Below, piece after piece: positions 40,144 to 48,779 of a stretch of 64,000 nucleotides of DNA. A program made the position numbers and the translations under genes. The notes under the pieces are model-generated. The model did no database searches. It had not been told where the DNA came from and saw nothing but the letters and a program-made list of their open reading frames with translations. This DNA is from Pseudoips prasinana (lineage: Eukaryota > Arthropoda > Insecta > Lepidoptera > Nolidae): contig OX621265.1 of NCBI GenBank assembly GCA_951640165.1, positions 16,877,001 to 16,941,000 of the forward strand, given 5' to 3'. Each line of letters begins with the position of its first letter. The first letter of the stretch is position 1.

Positions 40144-40325
40144 TCAGTATTTAATTGAGGGTTAACGACAGCAGACTCATTCCAGAAGCCAAGCTGACTG
40201 AAGTACATGCGCCAGAGATCTATAGATATACCACATATAGATGCTACCAGCGTCACAGAATAGTAAGTACAAAAGGCGCACTCCTTTAATGTTTGCAAAA
40301 GCCGCCTTTGTATTAGTCTAAACAT
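40144..40325 (-). CDS. Doubtful exon with hydrophobic segment
   Basis: An ATG at 40325 opens 60 codons to a good donor (ATACTGA|GTAAGACC at 40144). The peptide begins MFRLIQRRLLQTLKECAFC and has a hydrophobic stretch (YYSVTLVASICGIS), followed by LWRMYFSQLGFWNESAVVNP. I do not recognise it. It could be a first coding exon of an unknown membrane protein, or chance. No partner exon was found downstream on this strand. Confidence 0.2.
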
Positions 40326-40383
40326 TATGATTATTGGGCCTGCTAAGGTTGTAGACTTCGGCGTTTCTAAATTTATGACATAC

Positions 40384-40640
40384 TAGCTGTGCCCCGCAGT
40401 TTTACCCGCGTTATACTTTATAAGTTATCACAGCTCCTCCCCCGTTGGTGAGTCCCCGCGTGATAATATGTAGCCTATGTTGACCCGAGCTCTAAGTAAT
40501 ATTCATGCAAAATTTAAAGTAAATCCATGCAGTACTTTATGAGTTTAGCCCGGACATACATACAGACAAGCAGACAAAAATTCTTAAAACTATATTTTTG
40601 GCTTCGATATCGAATGTAGATCACGCCCAAGTATCCTTTT
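40384..40640 (+). repeat. CCCGCG-type interspersed repeat, intact copy
   Basis: CTAGCTGTGCCCCGCAGTTT, TACCCGCGTTATACT, GTGATAATATGTAGCCTATG, GCAAAATTTAAAGTAAATCC, then GACAAAAATTCTTAAAACT. The copy at 62006 is the same but is interrupted by a foldback element. This copy shows the uninterrupted state. It is non-coding. From 40641 to 41040 nothing else is recognised. Confidence 0.75.
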
Positions 40641-41039
40641 AAAAAAATATTCAAAGTAGAGTCTTGACTTTCGTACGATTTTATTATATGTATAACTATA
40701 TAGATATTTTTATTTCCTATTTGATTTTAGTATTCATTAAACATAGCTTTAGGTTAAGATTATAGCTAATTTGTGTTATAATTTTGATTATTATTATTAT
40801 TAACGAAATATTGATACACAACGTCAATTGTTTCTCGGTTAAATAAAATGATATGAATAATTAAATATTATATACTAGACAACCGCCTTGTACTTTATAG
40901 TGTTGTTTAGTACATAGATATAAAATATACATATGTTTACCAATACTTACAATATTTTTGCATAGCTATTATTTAAAAGCATGATACAGTGATTGTTTAA
41001 TGCATAGGTTTAACTTAGTTCAGATAAGATGCGAACTTT

Positions 41040-41330
41040 AACTTAGACGAAAAATATCAACCATGTTATACCAACTTAGGGCTGCGGCGGCAGTGTGAGA
41101 AGTTCGCCACACACAAGCAGCTCCGGAAAGACAGCGATCTATTTGTGGCGCAGTCACTGTGCTGGACTGACAGGAGTCGGCAATAGGGGAGGGCAATCTA
41201 AAGCCCTCCCGGGATACGTGTCTCAACCATCTGGGACATGGAGCAAAAAAGAGGGCACCGGAGCAGTATACCGCAGACTCATTTGCGGGTGGCATTCACA
41301 GGCATTCCCCCTGCATGTTAAAGATCATAT
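41040..41330 (+). repeat. GC-richer block, possible retroposon UTR
   Basis: Contains GCAATCTAAAGCCCTCCCGG and GAGGGCACCGGAGCAGTATA, and a CTGCGGCGGCAGTGTGAG start. It contrasts in composition with its flanks, and no ORF is credible on either strand. The family is not identified. Confidence 0.35.
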
Positions 41331-41369
41331 CATATTGAGAACATCATCCAAACCAATAAAATTTGACGA

Positions 41370-41625
41370 AGGTTTGGTTGGTAAATGCTTGCCATTCAAG
41401 CCGCAGATCGTGGGTTCGATTCCCACGTAAAACAGATATTTGTGAGCATGAACACTGTTTGTCCTGAGTCTGGGTGTAATTATCTATATAAATATGTATT
41501 TACAAAAGAAAAGTAGTATATGTAATATATCAGTTATCTGGTTCCCATAGTACAAGCTCAGCTTAGTTTGTGATCAGATGGCCATTTGCTGTATGGAAAA
41601 ATGTCCCAGGATATAAATTTTTAAT
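41370..41625 (+). mobile_element. tRNA-derived SINE (family 2), copy 1
   Basis: TTTGGTTGGTAAATGCTTGC (A-box side), AAGCCGCAGATCGTGGGTTC and the B box GGTTCGATTCC, then GAACACTGTTTGTCCTGAGT, TAATTATCTATATAA, GTACAAGCTCAGCTTAGTTT and AAATGTCCCAGGATA. Other pieces: 42781-42845, 46056-46170 (minus), 56680-57000 (split) and 59255-59375. Confidence 0.8.
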
Positions 41626-41627
41626 TT

Positions 41628-42045
41628 CGGGTTCTAGGGTTCCGTAGCCAAATGGCCAAAAATGGAACCCTTATAGATTCGTCATGTCTGTCTGTCTGTC
41701 CGCCCGTATGTCACAGCCACTTTTTTCCGAAACTATAAGAGCTGTACTGTTGAAACTTGGTAAGTAGATGTATTCTGTGACCCGCATTAAGATTTTTACA
41801 CAAAAATAGAAAAATAACAATAATTTTGGGGGGTCGCCATACATAGACCTGAAATTTAAAAAAAAAATTCATCGTAATTATCGTGGAAACTATCAACGAA
41901 AATTGGTTTGAACGAGATCTAGCAAGTAGTTTTTTTTTAATACGTCATTAACCGCAATTTGCTTTCATTTAATCAACTGAAATACTTTCTTCTACGGAAC
42001 CCTTCATGTGCGAGTCCGACTCGCACTTGGCCGGTTTATTTTTTA
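41628..42045 (+). repeat. Repeat with TCTGTCTGTCTGTCCG and CGCACTTGGCCGG
   Basis: Begins GGGTTCCGTAGCCAAATGGC and ends TACGGAACCCTTCATGTGCG, then CGAGTCCGACTCGCACTTGG. The terminal GGGTTCCGTAG and CTACGGAACCC are inverted copies. Part of it recurs inverted at 29060-29252. It is a widespread type in Lepidoptera as far as I recall, non-coding, class uncertain. Confidence 0.65.
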
Positions 42046-42224
42046 ATATTATGCGCAATCGTTAATATAATCTTAAAAATGGGTGGGTCCCGAATAAGCA
42101 CCCTCAACCAACCCGGAGTAGGTGGTCTGCGTCAACCTACGAACGATACACACCAGCAGATCAAATTAAGGTATATTTTTTTTCGGTTATAATATCGCCT
42201 TCTATTTCCATGACACACATACAA

Positions 42225-42500
42225 AATATTATTTACTAGAGCTAAAGATGTTTTTCCTCGCAACATAAGACATGGAAACAGACTTGTCATCAATTGTAAG
42301 CCTAACACAACACTATTTCAAGATAGTTTCCATGCTATGTGTGTGAAAGTGTTCAATGCTTTGCGGCAAAAAAAGCGGTAAAGTTCAAAAACTATTTCAG
42401 AATGGGGCTCCTGGAAAAACCATTCTATTCCATCAGTGATTTAATTATATTAATATAGTAAAATATATGAGACTTGTCTAAATGAATGCTTTTTCTTAAT
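42225..42500 (+). pseudogene. LINE ORF2 C-terminal fragment
   Basis: Plus-strand: LFTRAKDVFPRNIRHGNRLV, FQDSFHAMCVKVFNAL, then in the next frame KFKNYFRMGLLEKPFYSISD and a stop. The F-N-x-L-P...FKxxL ending is that of jockey/CR1-like ORF2 proteins. One frame break occurs near 42375. The sequence between 42045 and 42225 holds nothing recognised. Confidence 0.7.
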
Positions 42501-42600
42501 GAAACACCATGTATATATTTTTTATAAGTTCAATAAGTTAGATTTTTATCATTGCAGTAATAATATTACATATTTACGAAACCTTCCATTCAGCCTTATA

Positions 42601-42780
42601 ATTTAGTTACATCAAAGTTCACTACATGGCATTGTTTCAACGGCTGAATGGCGGTATGGTTTCGTTCACATTAGAACATAAGACCAGCCGTTATATTTCA
42701 AATAAATGAGTTCAGTTCAACAGCAGTTTGGAGTTTTATTAAGTGAATAGTGCTGACAAGACTAACCTTTTTTATACCAG
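42601..42780 (+). repeat. 180-bp direct repeat, copy 1
   Basis: ATTTAGTTACATCAAAGTTC to TTTTTTATACCAG, identical to 43011-43190 except C/T at 42777. The unit-plus-spacer period is 410 bp. The left flank 42577-42596 (ACGAAACCTTCCATTCAGCC) is an imperfect inverted match to 42640-42664 and is missing from the second copy. It is non-coding. Confidence 0.95.
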
Positions 42781-43010
42781 GAAAGATATTTGTGTGCATG
42801 AACATGTCTGTTTGTCCTGTGTCTGGGTATAATTATCTATATAAGAATAAGAAGTACACTTTATTACATAAGGAATATAGATAGTACAATATGCATAGAA
42901 CATTATTTTGCAATTGGCGGCCTTATCACTAAAGGCAATCTCTTCCAGGTATACGATCAGTTCCTATATAAGTAAGTATTTAGAAAAAATAAGTCGTATA
43001 CGAGTATATC
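42781..43010 (+). repeat. Spacer with SINE family 2 piece
   Basis: GATATTTGTGTGCATGAACA, GTCTGTTTGTCCTGTGTCTG and TAATTATCTATATAAG are from SINE family 2 without its tRNA head. A second AAGAAGTACACTTTATTACA block may be another retroposon end. Confidence 0.6.
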
Positions 43011-43190
43011 ATTTAGTTACATCAAAGTTCACTACATGGCATTGTTTCAACGGCTGAATGGCGGTATGGTTTCGTTCACATTAGAACATAAGACCAGCCG
43101 TTATATTTCAAATAAATGAGTTCAGTTCAACAGCAGTTTGGAGTTTTATTAAGTGAATAGTGCTGACAAGACTAACCTTTTTTATATCAG
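43011..43190 (+). repeat. 180-bp direct repeat, copy 2
   Basis: Second copy of 42601-42780 (179 of 180 bases the same). It runs directly into the 43178 interspersed repeat through TTTATATCAGAGGG. Confidence 0.95.
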
Positions 43191-43450
43191 AGGGTGTCAA
43201 ACCAGCAAGTGGGTCACCTGATGGTAAGTGATCACCGCCGCCCATGGACACTCGCAACACCAGAGGAGTCGTGGGTGCGTTGCCGGCCTTTAAGAGTCAG
43301 AAAACAAGTGTAGCTGCGCTCTGGTGACTCTGGTTAATCACACACAGAAATACAACATTACGTTATAAATGTTATTGTTAAGGAACGTCTTCTTTAAGGT
43401 GGAGGTACTTCCCCAGTCGGGTTGCTCTTTGAGCGAATGACCGCTGTGCC
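43178..43450 (+). repeat. Interspersed repeat, copy 2 (GGTCACCTGATGGTAAGTGA)
   Basis: Same order of motifs as 20225-20690 but without the extra 130 bases, so probably closer to the original form. Confidence 0.75.
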
Positions 43451-43494
43451 CTACCTCTATTAACCTAGAAACCTAGAAATGTATTTTAATATAT

Positions 43495-43995
43495 TTATTG
43501 CACATTAAAATAGAGTACAATGGTGGTCTTAGTATTATATATATATACGGCCTTTGCGTCTGTTACAAACGATTTACGGCGCATTGTCTGAGAGACATTT
43601 CTTATGGTGGCTAAACAAACCGATGCGAGAGCGACATAGCCTGCCGCAGGCCTGACAAGAGAAGTTTGCGGTGGTTGGTGCCGAGCCGCTTTCATGTCGC
43701 TTCTGTCTCTTATCAGCAAGTACTCCGAACCAAGCTTAATCACAGATCTTACGACCCTCCACTATACGTTTGCGCCATTCAACTATATTTTCAGCGAGCA
43801 TTTCCCAGCTACAGTGGTCAATTTTAAAAGCGGCCATATTCCGCTTTGTGCAGTCTTTAAAGCAAAGCAGAGGTCTACCGACATCTCGCTTCGCATTAGC
43901 TACCGCACCCAACAGAACACATCGTGGTATTCGAGTGGGTTCCATTCTGTGCACATGCCCCAACCAACGTAAACGCTTCTGTTTAAGAAACATGA
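43495..43995 (-). pseudogene. RTE-like C-terminus with zinc-finger-like end
   Basis: Minus strand: KQKRLRWLGHVHRMEPTRIP, VGRPLLCFKDCTKRNMAAFK and WEMLAENIVEWRKRIVEG (43993 to 43740) are the C-terminal GRP...L-x-F-K-D-x-x-K-R block of BovB/RTE-like elements. In a different frame at about 43662-43602 the DNA encodes SCQACGRLCRSRIGLFSHHK, a CxxC...H pattern that normally closes these proteins. A frameshift therefore lies between. Confidence 0.75.
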
Positions 43996-43999
43996 AAAT

Positions 44000-44366
44000 A
44001 ATACCAAAGATAATATAGTACTAGGTAATACCGATACTCATATTATACATATTCATACTATATAAGTATATTGCAAATCACTACGATATGTAGTCAGCGT
44101 CTCATGCATAGTAATTTATTTACACTGAGCATGATTTGCTAGTTATTTTTTCGCGTTGACAAACATAACAGAAATCAAACAACATAATAATGTCATCATC
44201 AGTCATTATTTAATTATAATAATACAAGTATTTAACTTAAATTAACAAAAAAGAACCTAAATAAACTTATGAATATACATAACTACCTACATTAGAAAGA
44301 AAAACTAATACTACGAAAAAGTAAATTATATACATAAATAAATTAAAACTAACTACAGATGGCGCC
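44000..44366. other. AT-rich, nothing recognised
   Basis: No coding or repeat signal found. Confidence 0.4.
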
Positions 44367-44625
44367 TTAGTATTCCTCCGAATCGAGGCCATGAGAAAAT
44401 GTGCCCAGAAGACTGGCTGCATTACCACGTTGTATTGCTAAACTAATTCTTTGGCCAAAGAAAAAGCCAGGCCTCTGGTCACGGGAAGCGTCAACCAAAC
44501 GCTTCGATATCTGGCGATAGAGACCACGGGCACTCGGACCCCACGTTCCAAGCGTTTCGACCCCAAACGGCTCAAATATGTAATTTCCTATCAAATTACC
44601 ATATTTGACCGAACTTATCAACTAA
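44367..44625 (-). pseudogene. Retroelement C-terminal domain, unit 1
   Basis: 84 codons: NLIGNYIFEPFGVETLGTWG, SKRLVDASRDQRPG, then GQRISLAIQRGNAASLLGTF. The NY-x-FxPFGVETLGxWG ... QRISxAxQRGNAAS pattern recurs at the C-terminus of some LINE-type polyproteins; I recognise it as transposon-derived but cannot name the clade. It stands in tandem with the next entry. Confidence 0.6.
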
Positions 44626-44649
44626 AGAAACATATATAAAATAAATATA

Positions 44650-44990
44650 AACATAAATATAAATTCCTACCAATGAGCTTATGCGTCAAAAAATTCGCCG
44701 TCATTTGCTTGCATTTGCTTTGATCCGGGAACGTACCCAGAAGGCTGGCAGCATTGCCTCTTTGAATGGCAATGCCAATTTTACCTAAGTATTGACCAGC
44801 CCTCTGATCACGTGAAACATCGACCAGACGTTTTGAAATATTAAGAAAAAGTGTTAAAGAGCTTGGGCCCCACGGCCCGAGCGTTTGAACTCCAAACGAC
44901 TCAAACATGTAGTTGTCTATAAGGTTCATATATTAACGCCGTTTACAGGCCTCCGCTACAGCAGCAGCAGCGCCGGCGCGTCCACTGTTG
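44650..44990 (-). pseudogene. Retroelement C-terminal domain, unit 2
   Basis: Begins near 44990 with an Ala-rich AGAAAAVAEACKRR segment and a stop, then NLIDNYMFESFGVQTLGPWG, SKRLVDVSRDQRAG and IAIQRGNAASLLGTFPDQSK, and continues to a Lys/Asn-rich end. About 60 percent alike to unit 1 and in the same orientation. Confidence 0.6.
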
Positions 44991-45107
44991 TTTAGAACAT
45001 TACAAACTCACCCAAAACTGGCAAACATCTAAGATGTTATCAAATTGAAAAATTAATTCCTAATATGTACGAATAATATCTATAGTGCTATCTGAAACGA
45101 AATACTG

Positions 45108-45262
45108 ATGTAAGAGCGCGTTGCGGTGTGAAAGAGGATGTAGTCATAAATATTGAAAACGGTATGGTTTAGACATTCAGAAAGGATGAATGAAAGAAGA
45201 TTGACAAAAGAAGTATATCTGGCCTGTGTGAATGGTACAACCGGAAGAATACTATGGAAACC
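45108..45262 (+). pseudogene. LINE C-terminal fragment (family B), copy 1
   Basis: Plus strand: GTAAGAGCGCGTTGCGGTGT, then GAAAGAAGATTGACAAAAGA, AGTATATCTGGCCTGTGTGA and TGGTACAACCGGAAG, the same DNA as the copies at 45795 and 46570 but disrupted. It encodes the LRCGVKEDV...[11 protein letters not shown] region with a stop. Confidence 0.7.
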
Positions 45263-45462
45263 AGATAACTGATATACTACATAATATACTACTTTTCTTT
45301 TGTAAATACATACTTATATAGATAATTACAGTCAGTCTCTTAATATATGTCCTGTGGGGCTACCGGCTAAGTCGCCGAACTTCGTTTTCGTGATCGACTT
45401 TCAAATAAACAAAGGTTAAAAATGACTTAATTAATCGGTAAATCGGCTTCCATGAGCATATA

Positions 45463-45707
45463 ATAATATATAGGGACAATGTCACACAGATCATCCTAGC
45501 CCCAAACTTAGCAAAGCTTGTACTATGGGTACCAGGCGACGATATACATACTTATATAGATAGATAAATACTTATATACATAGAAAACATCCATGACTCA
45601 GAAACATATTCGTGCTCATCACACAAATATTTGCACTTACCGGGATTCGAACCCAGGACCACCAGCTTCGTAGGCAGGAGCACTACCAACTAGACTACGG
45701 TGATCTG
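45463..45707 (-). mobile_element. tRNA-derived SINE (family 1), copy 2
   Basis: Same layout as 23704-23952: B box region CCGGGATTCGAACCCAGGAC and end GGGACAATGTCACACAGATC. Confidence 0.88.
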
Positions 45708-45794
45708 TGACGTCATAGATGGTCCGGAAGCGATTCGTTAACGTTGAAGCCGATTGCACGAATCATTTAGTAATTTTTAACCTTTATTTATTTG

Positions 45795-46050
45795 AAGAAG
45801 TATACCTGGCCTGTGTGAATGGTACAACCGGAAGGGGAAGACCTCGTAGAACATTCTCTGATCAAATCGGAGACGTACTTAAGAAAGGTCAGGTCAGAAG
45901 TACCCTAAACCGGCGAGCATGTATGAAGAATATTATGTCAGTAAACGAAGCGAAAGAGGTATGCAAGGATCGTCACAAATGGAAGTCCGTTGTCTCTGCC
46001 TACCCCTCTAAGAAACAGGCGTGAGTCTATGTATGTATGTATTTATTTGA
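45795..46050 (+). pseudogene. LINE C-terminal fragment (family B), copy 2
   Basis: [20 protein letters not shown], then [40 protein letters not shown] and QA stop, followed by GCGTGAGTCTATGTATGTAT. The GRGRPR(R/L)TFSDQI...CxDRxxWKSxxSAYPS ending is that of RTE-like ORFs, and the TATG tail is the element's 3' end. 5'-truncated. Confidence 0.8.
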
Positions 46051-46055
46051 ACTCC

Positions 46056-46170
46056 GATCATGAAAATTATGTTCGGCGCCATAGCCGGTAGCTCCCCCTG
46101 GGTGGGAATCAAACCCACGGCCTGCTGCGTGAAAAACAAGCATTTACCAACCACGCCAAACGGCCCGTCA
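46056..46170 (-). mobile_element. tRNA-derived SINE (family 2), head fragment
   Basis: Minus strand: CGTTTGGCGTGGTTGGTAAA, GCAGGCCGTGGGTTTGATTC with a B box GGTTTGATTCC, one base off the consensus. It lies right after the family B LINE end. Confidence 0.7.
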
Positions 46171-46355
46171 ATATTATAAAGGTGACACGTGGCACACACG
46201 CGGGGCGCAGCGCGCACACATACCTAGATACAGCACGTGGCACGCACACGCACGTACACACGGCTACACATCAAGCTATAATAATAATCTTTATTTATCC
46301 AAAAAAAAACATAGACCTATATATATTCTACTAGACGCGCAATCCCATATTGAGA

Positions 46356-46403
46356 ATTTGCTCACCGAGTTGCAGCGCAGTCGCTGCAACTCAGTAAGCA
46401 ATT
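46356..46403. repeat. Hairpin, 22-bp arms, 4-nt loop
   Basis: ATTTGCTCACCGAGTTGCAG (start of the left arm) pairs with the arm ending TCAGTAAGCAATT. The inner 11 bp GAGTTGCAGCG/CGCTGCAACTC are perfect around CAGT. Confidence 0.85.
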
Positions 46404-46569
46404 ATGGCCGAAACGCGCGCGCTCCTCACCTCGCGCACAGCCGCTAGCCGCACTGGGACAGAGTTTTTATTCGAAACAGCGTGTCTAGTTATACATATAA
46501 GTCGATTAAAAAAACCATACAGTGTTTGATTACAGCTTAATATTTGGTATTTGGTTTTGTTTGGCCATT

Positions 46570-46850
46570 AAGAAAGGATGAATGAAAGAAGATTGACCAA
46601 AGAAGTATACCTGTGTGAATGGAACAACCGGAAGGGGAAGACCTCGTCTAACATTCTCTGACCAAATCGGAGACGTTCTCAAGAAAGGGCAGGCCATAAA
46701 TACTCTAAACCGGCGAGCATATATAAAGAATATAATGACAGTAATCGAGGCAAAAGACGTGTGCCAAGATCGTGACAGATGGAAATCCGTTGACTCTGCC
46801 TACCCCTCTGGGAAACAGGCGTGAGTCTAAGTATGTATGTATGTATGTAT
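46570..46850 (+). pseudogene. LINE C-terminal fragment (family B), copy 3
   Basis: [40 protein letters not shown] and [20 protein letters not shown], then the GCGTGAGTCTAAGTATGTAT tail. A short deletion occurs near 46610 (CCTGTGTGAATGG). A further diverged tail of this family is at 60845-60915. Confidence 0.8.
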
Positions 46851-46854
46851 TTGG

Positions 46855-47460
46855 TATGGACATACATTTATATTTTATGTTGCAAAGTCTGTACAAGAAT
46901 AATACTATACCTCTTAAGCTAGGGTATACCTGTATTATAAGAGGTAGTTTGCGGTCAATTATCAACAAAAACAAAAACTTATATCTCAAGTGGACTGTGT
47001 CATTCTACTGTATGGTATACAGGAGTAGAATTGTATGCTGTGTGTTTGCGTGTGTATGGTGTGTGTAGGTGTGAATGTATGTGTGTGTGTGTGTCTGTGA
47101 GTGTATTATACAAGATAGGTGAGTAAAGACTCCGTGTAAGAGTAATCCTTAATGAACAGCGATTCTGTTACTTTAGATTTTAGTGCATGTGAGTTTAGAT
47201 TTATAATGTTGAGATGAATGTTAATTTTTTTTAGGTATGCACTTAGTTTTAAATATTGATGTTTGACGTAGGAAGTCTTGTGATGTGTATTTGGTGGAAA
47301 GTACGTGCGTTTGTTTCTAATAATAAGAGGTGGAAGGCCTGCGTGTTTTACATTTCTAATATAAGCTGGTCCTACGTTGTATAGGATTTCCATACAGTGA
47401 GAGGTCAGCTTATAGTGGAAATGTATAGCTTGATATGTAGCCGTGTGTACATAGCAATGT
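46855..47460 (-). pseudogene. LINE C-terminus and 3' UTR, minus strand
   Basis: Minus strand: HFHYKLTSHCMEILYNVGPA, then IIRNKRTYFPPNTHHKTSYV and HALKSKVTESLFIKDYSYTE with a stop at about 47108. The 3' UTR contains TG repeats (47040-47105) and CCTCTTAAGCTAGGG, the latter related to 55105-55150. The reading layout is that of a LINE ORF2 end; the family is not certain. Confidence 0.55.
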
Positions 47461-47516
47461 AATATAAAAATTACACCCACACATATAAAAAAATCGTGCT
47501 CATAGACAGATGCTGT

Positions 47517-47755
47517 CTCCAGTCCGTAAGTAATTGGCGAGGTTAAGCAACTGGGCTCGCGGTCAGTCCATAGATGGGTGACCGCCAAAGTTAATTTCTG
47601 AGCGGTTCCGTGCTTAGGAGAGCACTATAAGCTGTCGGTCCCGGTTGTAGCCATTAGACAACAGTCGTTAAGCTTTGTCAGAGGCGTATTGGGCGGCTTG
47701 AACAACTCTGACATCAGAGTGTCTACTGCCCATACGATAACTAAGTAAGTACACA
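47517..47755 (+). mobile_element. 5S rRNA-derived SINE, copy 2
   Basis: AGTCCGTAAGTAATTGGCGA, GGTTAAGCAACTGGGCTCGC, GGTCAGTCCATAGATGGGTG then ACCGCC, which keeps the 5S-like GATGGGTGACCGCC better than copy 1. The body and end (GGCGGCTTGAACAACTCTGA, then ATACGATAACTAAGTAAGT) match copy 1. It shows that the head is part of a mobile unit and not a decayed 5S gene cluster. Confidence 0.82.
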
Positions 47756-48180
47756 AGTAGTTACATAGATTTATTCTGGGTGGGCATCGAACGTGTGATC
47801 TATGGCTCAGCAGTTGGGGTCACTAACTATTATGCCAGTCAACCTGATAAATAATAAATCATAAAAAGTCTTTATTTGTATAAATGTGGTGAATACAGGT
47901 GTTATTGTTTACATTAATTAAGTTTCACACTTTTGCCATATTGTACATGGAAAGAAAGAATGAAAGAAAAAGGTTTATTCAGAAAATTGCACAGACAACC
48001 AGAATATAAATAAAAAATAAAAATAGTTTATTTCTGTATCTTATACTCCGGGGTCTCCTTTTAAGTATATTAAATACTTGTAATAGGAGGCCCCGCTCTT
48101 CACAGATCGTTCAAATGTAGAAGTGAGAATACATCACAAAAGTGTGTTTCCTGTCTAAAATAGCAAAAAGAAAAATATTA
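47756..48180. other. Retroposon tails, otherwise unrecognised
   Basis: AAGTCTTTATTTG (about 47870) and AAGGTTTATTCAG (about 47970) resemble the first bases of minus-oriented poly(A)-signal-containing retroposon ends. A 17-bp inverted pair TCCGGGGTCTCCTTTTAAGT/TACTTGTAATAGGAGGCCCC lies at 48047-48094. No ORF is supported. Confidence 0.4.
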
Positions 48181-48218
48181 ATTTGGGTGGTTGTGGCAGT
48201 ATGGTGTTTAAGAAAGTC

Positions 48219-48275
48219 TGTGTGTGTATACGTGTGTGTGTGTGTGTGTGTGTGTAGGAGTGTATGTGTGTGTAT
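48219..48275 (+). repeat. (GT)n microsatellite
   Basis: Near-uninterrupted TG run with TATACG interruption. It produces the His/Thr repeat in the antisense ORF, which is not a gene. Confidence 0.9.
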
Positions 48276-48333
48276 AAAATAACATAATGAAAAATAAAAT
48301 AATAACAGACACATTGCCCGTGCAAGCCTGAAA

Positions 48334-48436
48334 TGGCACCATCTCAGCATTAGCTAGAACATTTTAATGTTCTAGCTGGTACGCTAGTAATAACGCTAGT
48401 AATCGCGGTAGCGCTGGTAATTCTGATGGTGCCAAG
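48334..48436. repeat. Foldback of about 100 bp
   Basis: Outer arms TGGCACCATCTCAGCATTAG and the complement of GGTAATTCTGATGGTGCCA pair imperfectly. Inside is a perfect AGCTAGAACAT/ATGTTCTAGCT hairpin. It is non-coding. Confidence 0.6.
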
Positions 48437-48524
48437 TGACTGTCACGGAACATTAACGTAAAAGATACAAATTACGGACAAATCAATGATAAAATAATAA
48501 TAAAACAAACACAATTTTTAACTA

Positions 48525-48779
48525 TCACCGTAGCCTAGTTGGTATTGCTCCTGCCTACGAAGCTGGTGGTCCTGGGTTCGAATCCCGGTAAGTGCAAATA
48601 TTTGTGAGATGAGCACGAATATTTGTTTCTGAGTCAGGGATGTTTTCTATGTATATATGTATTTTTCTATCTATATAAGTATGTATATCGTCGTCTGGTA
48701 CCCATAGTACAAGCTTTGCTTAGTTTGGGGCTAAGATGATCTGTGTGACATTGTCCCCAGATATTATTATTATTATTAA
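48525..48779 (+). mobile_element. tRNA-derived SINE (family 1), copy 3
   Basis: CACCGTAGCCTAGTTGGTAT, CCTACGAAGCTGGTGGTCCT, GGGTTCGAATCCCGGTAAG, body to GACATTGTCCCCAG, then an ATT run that joins the next LINE without a gap. Confidence 0.9.

Noticed and set aside
42601..43190. Miniature LTR retrotransposon (180-bp LTRs)
   Set aside because: No TG...CA ends, no primer-binding site or polypurine tract, and the inner part is a SINE piece. A partial tandem duplication is more likely.
48111..48350. 79-codon minus ORF with His/Thr repeats
   Set aside because: It is the translation of a GT microsatellite.
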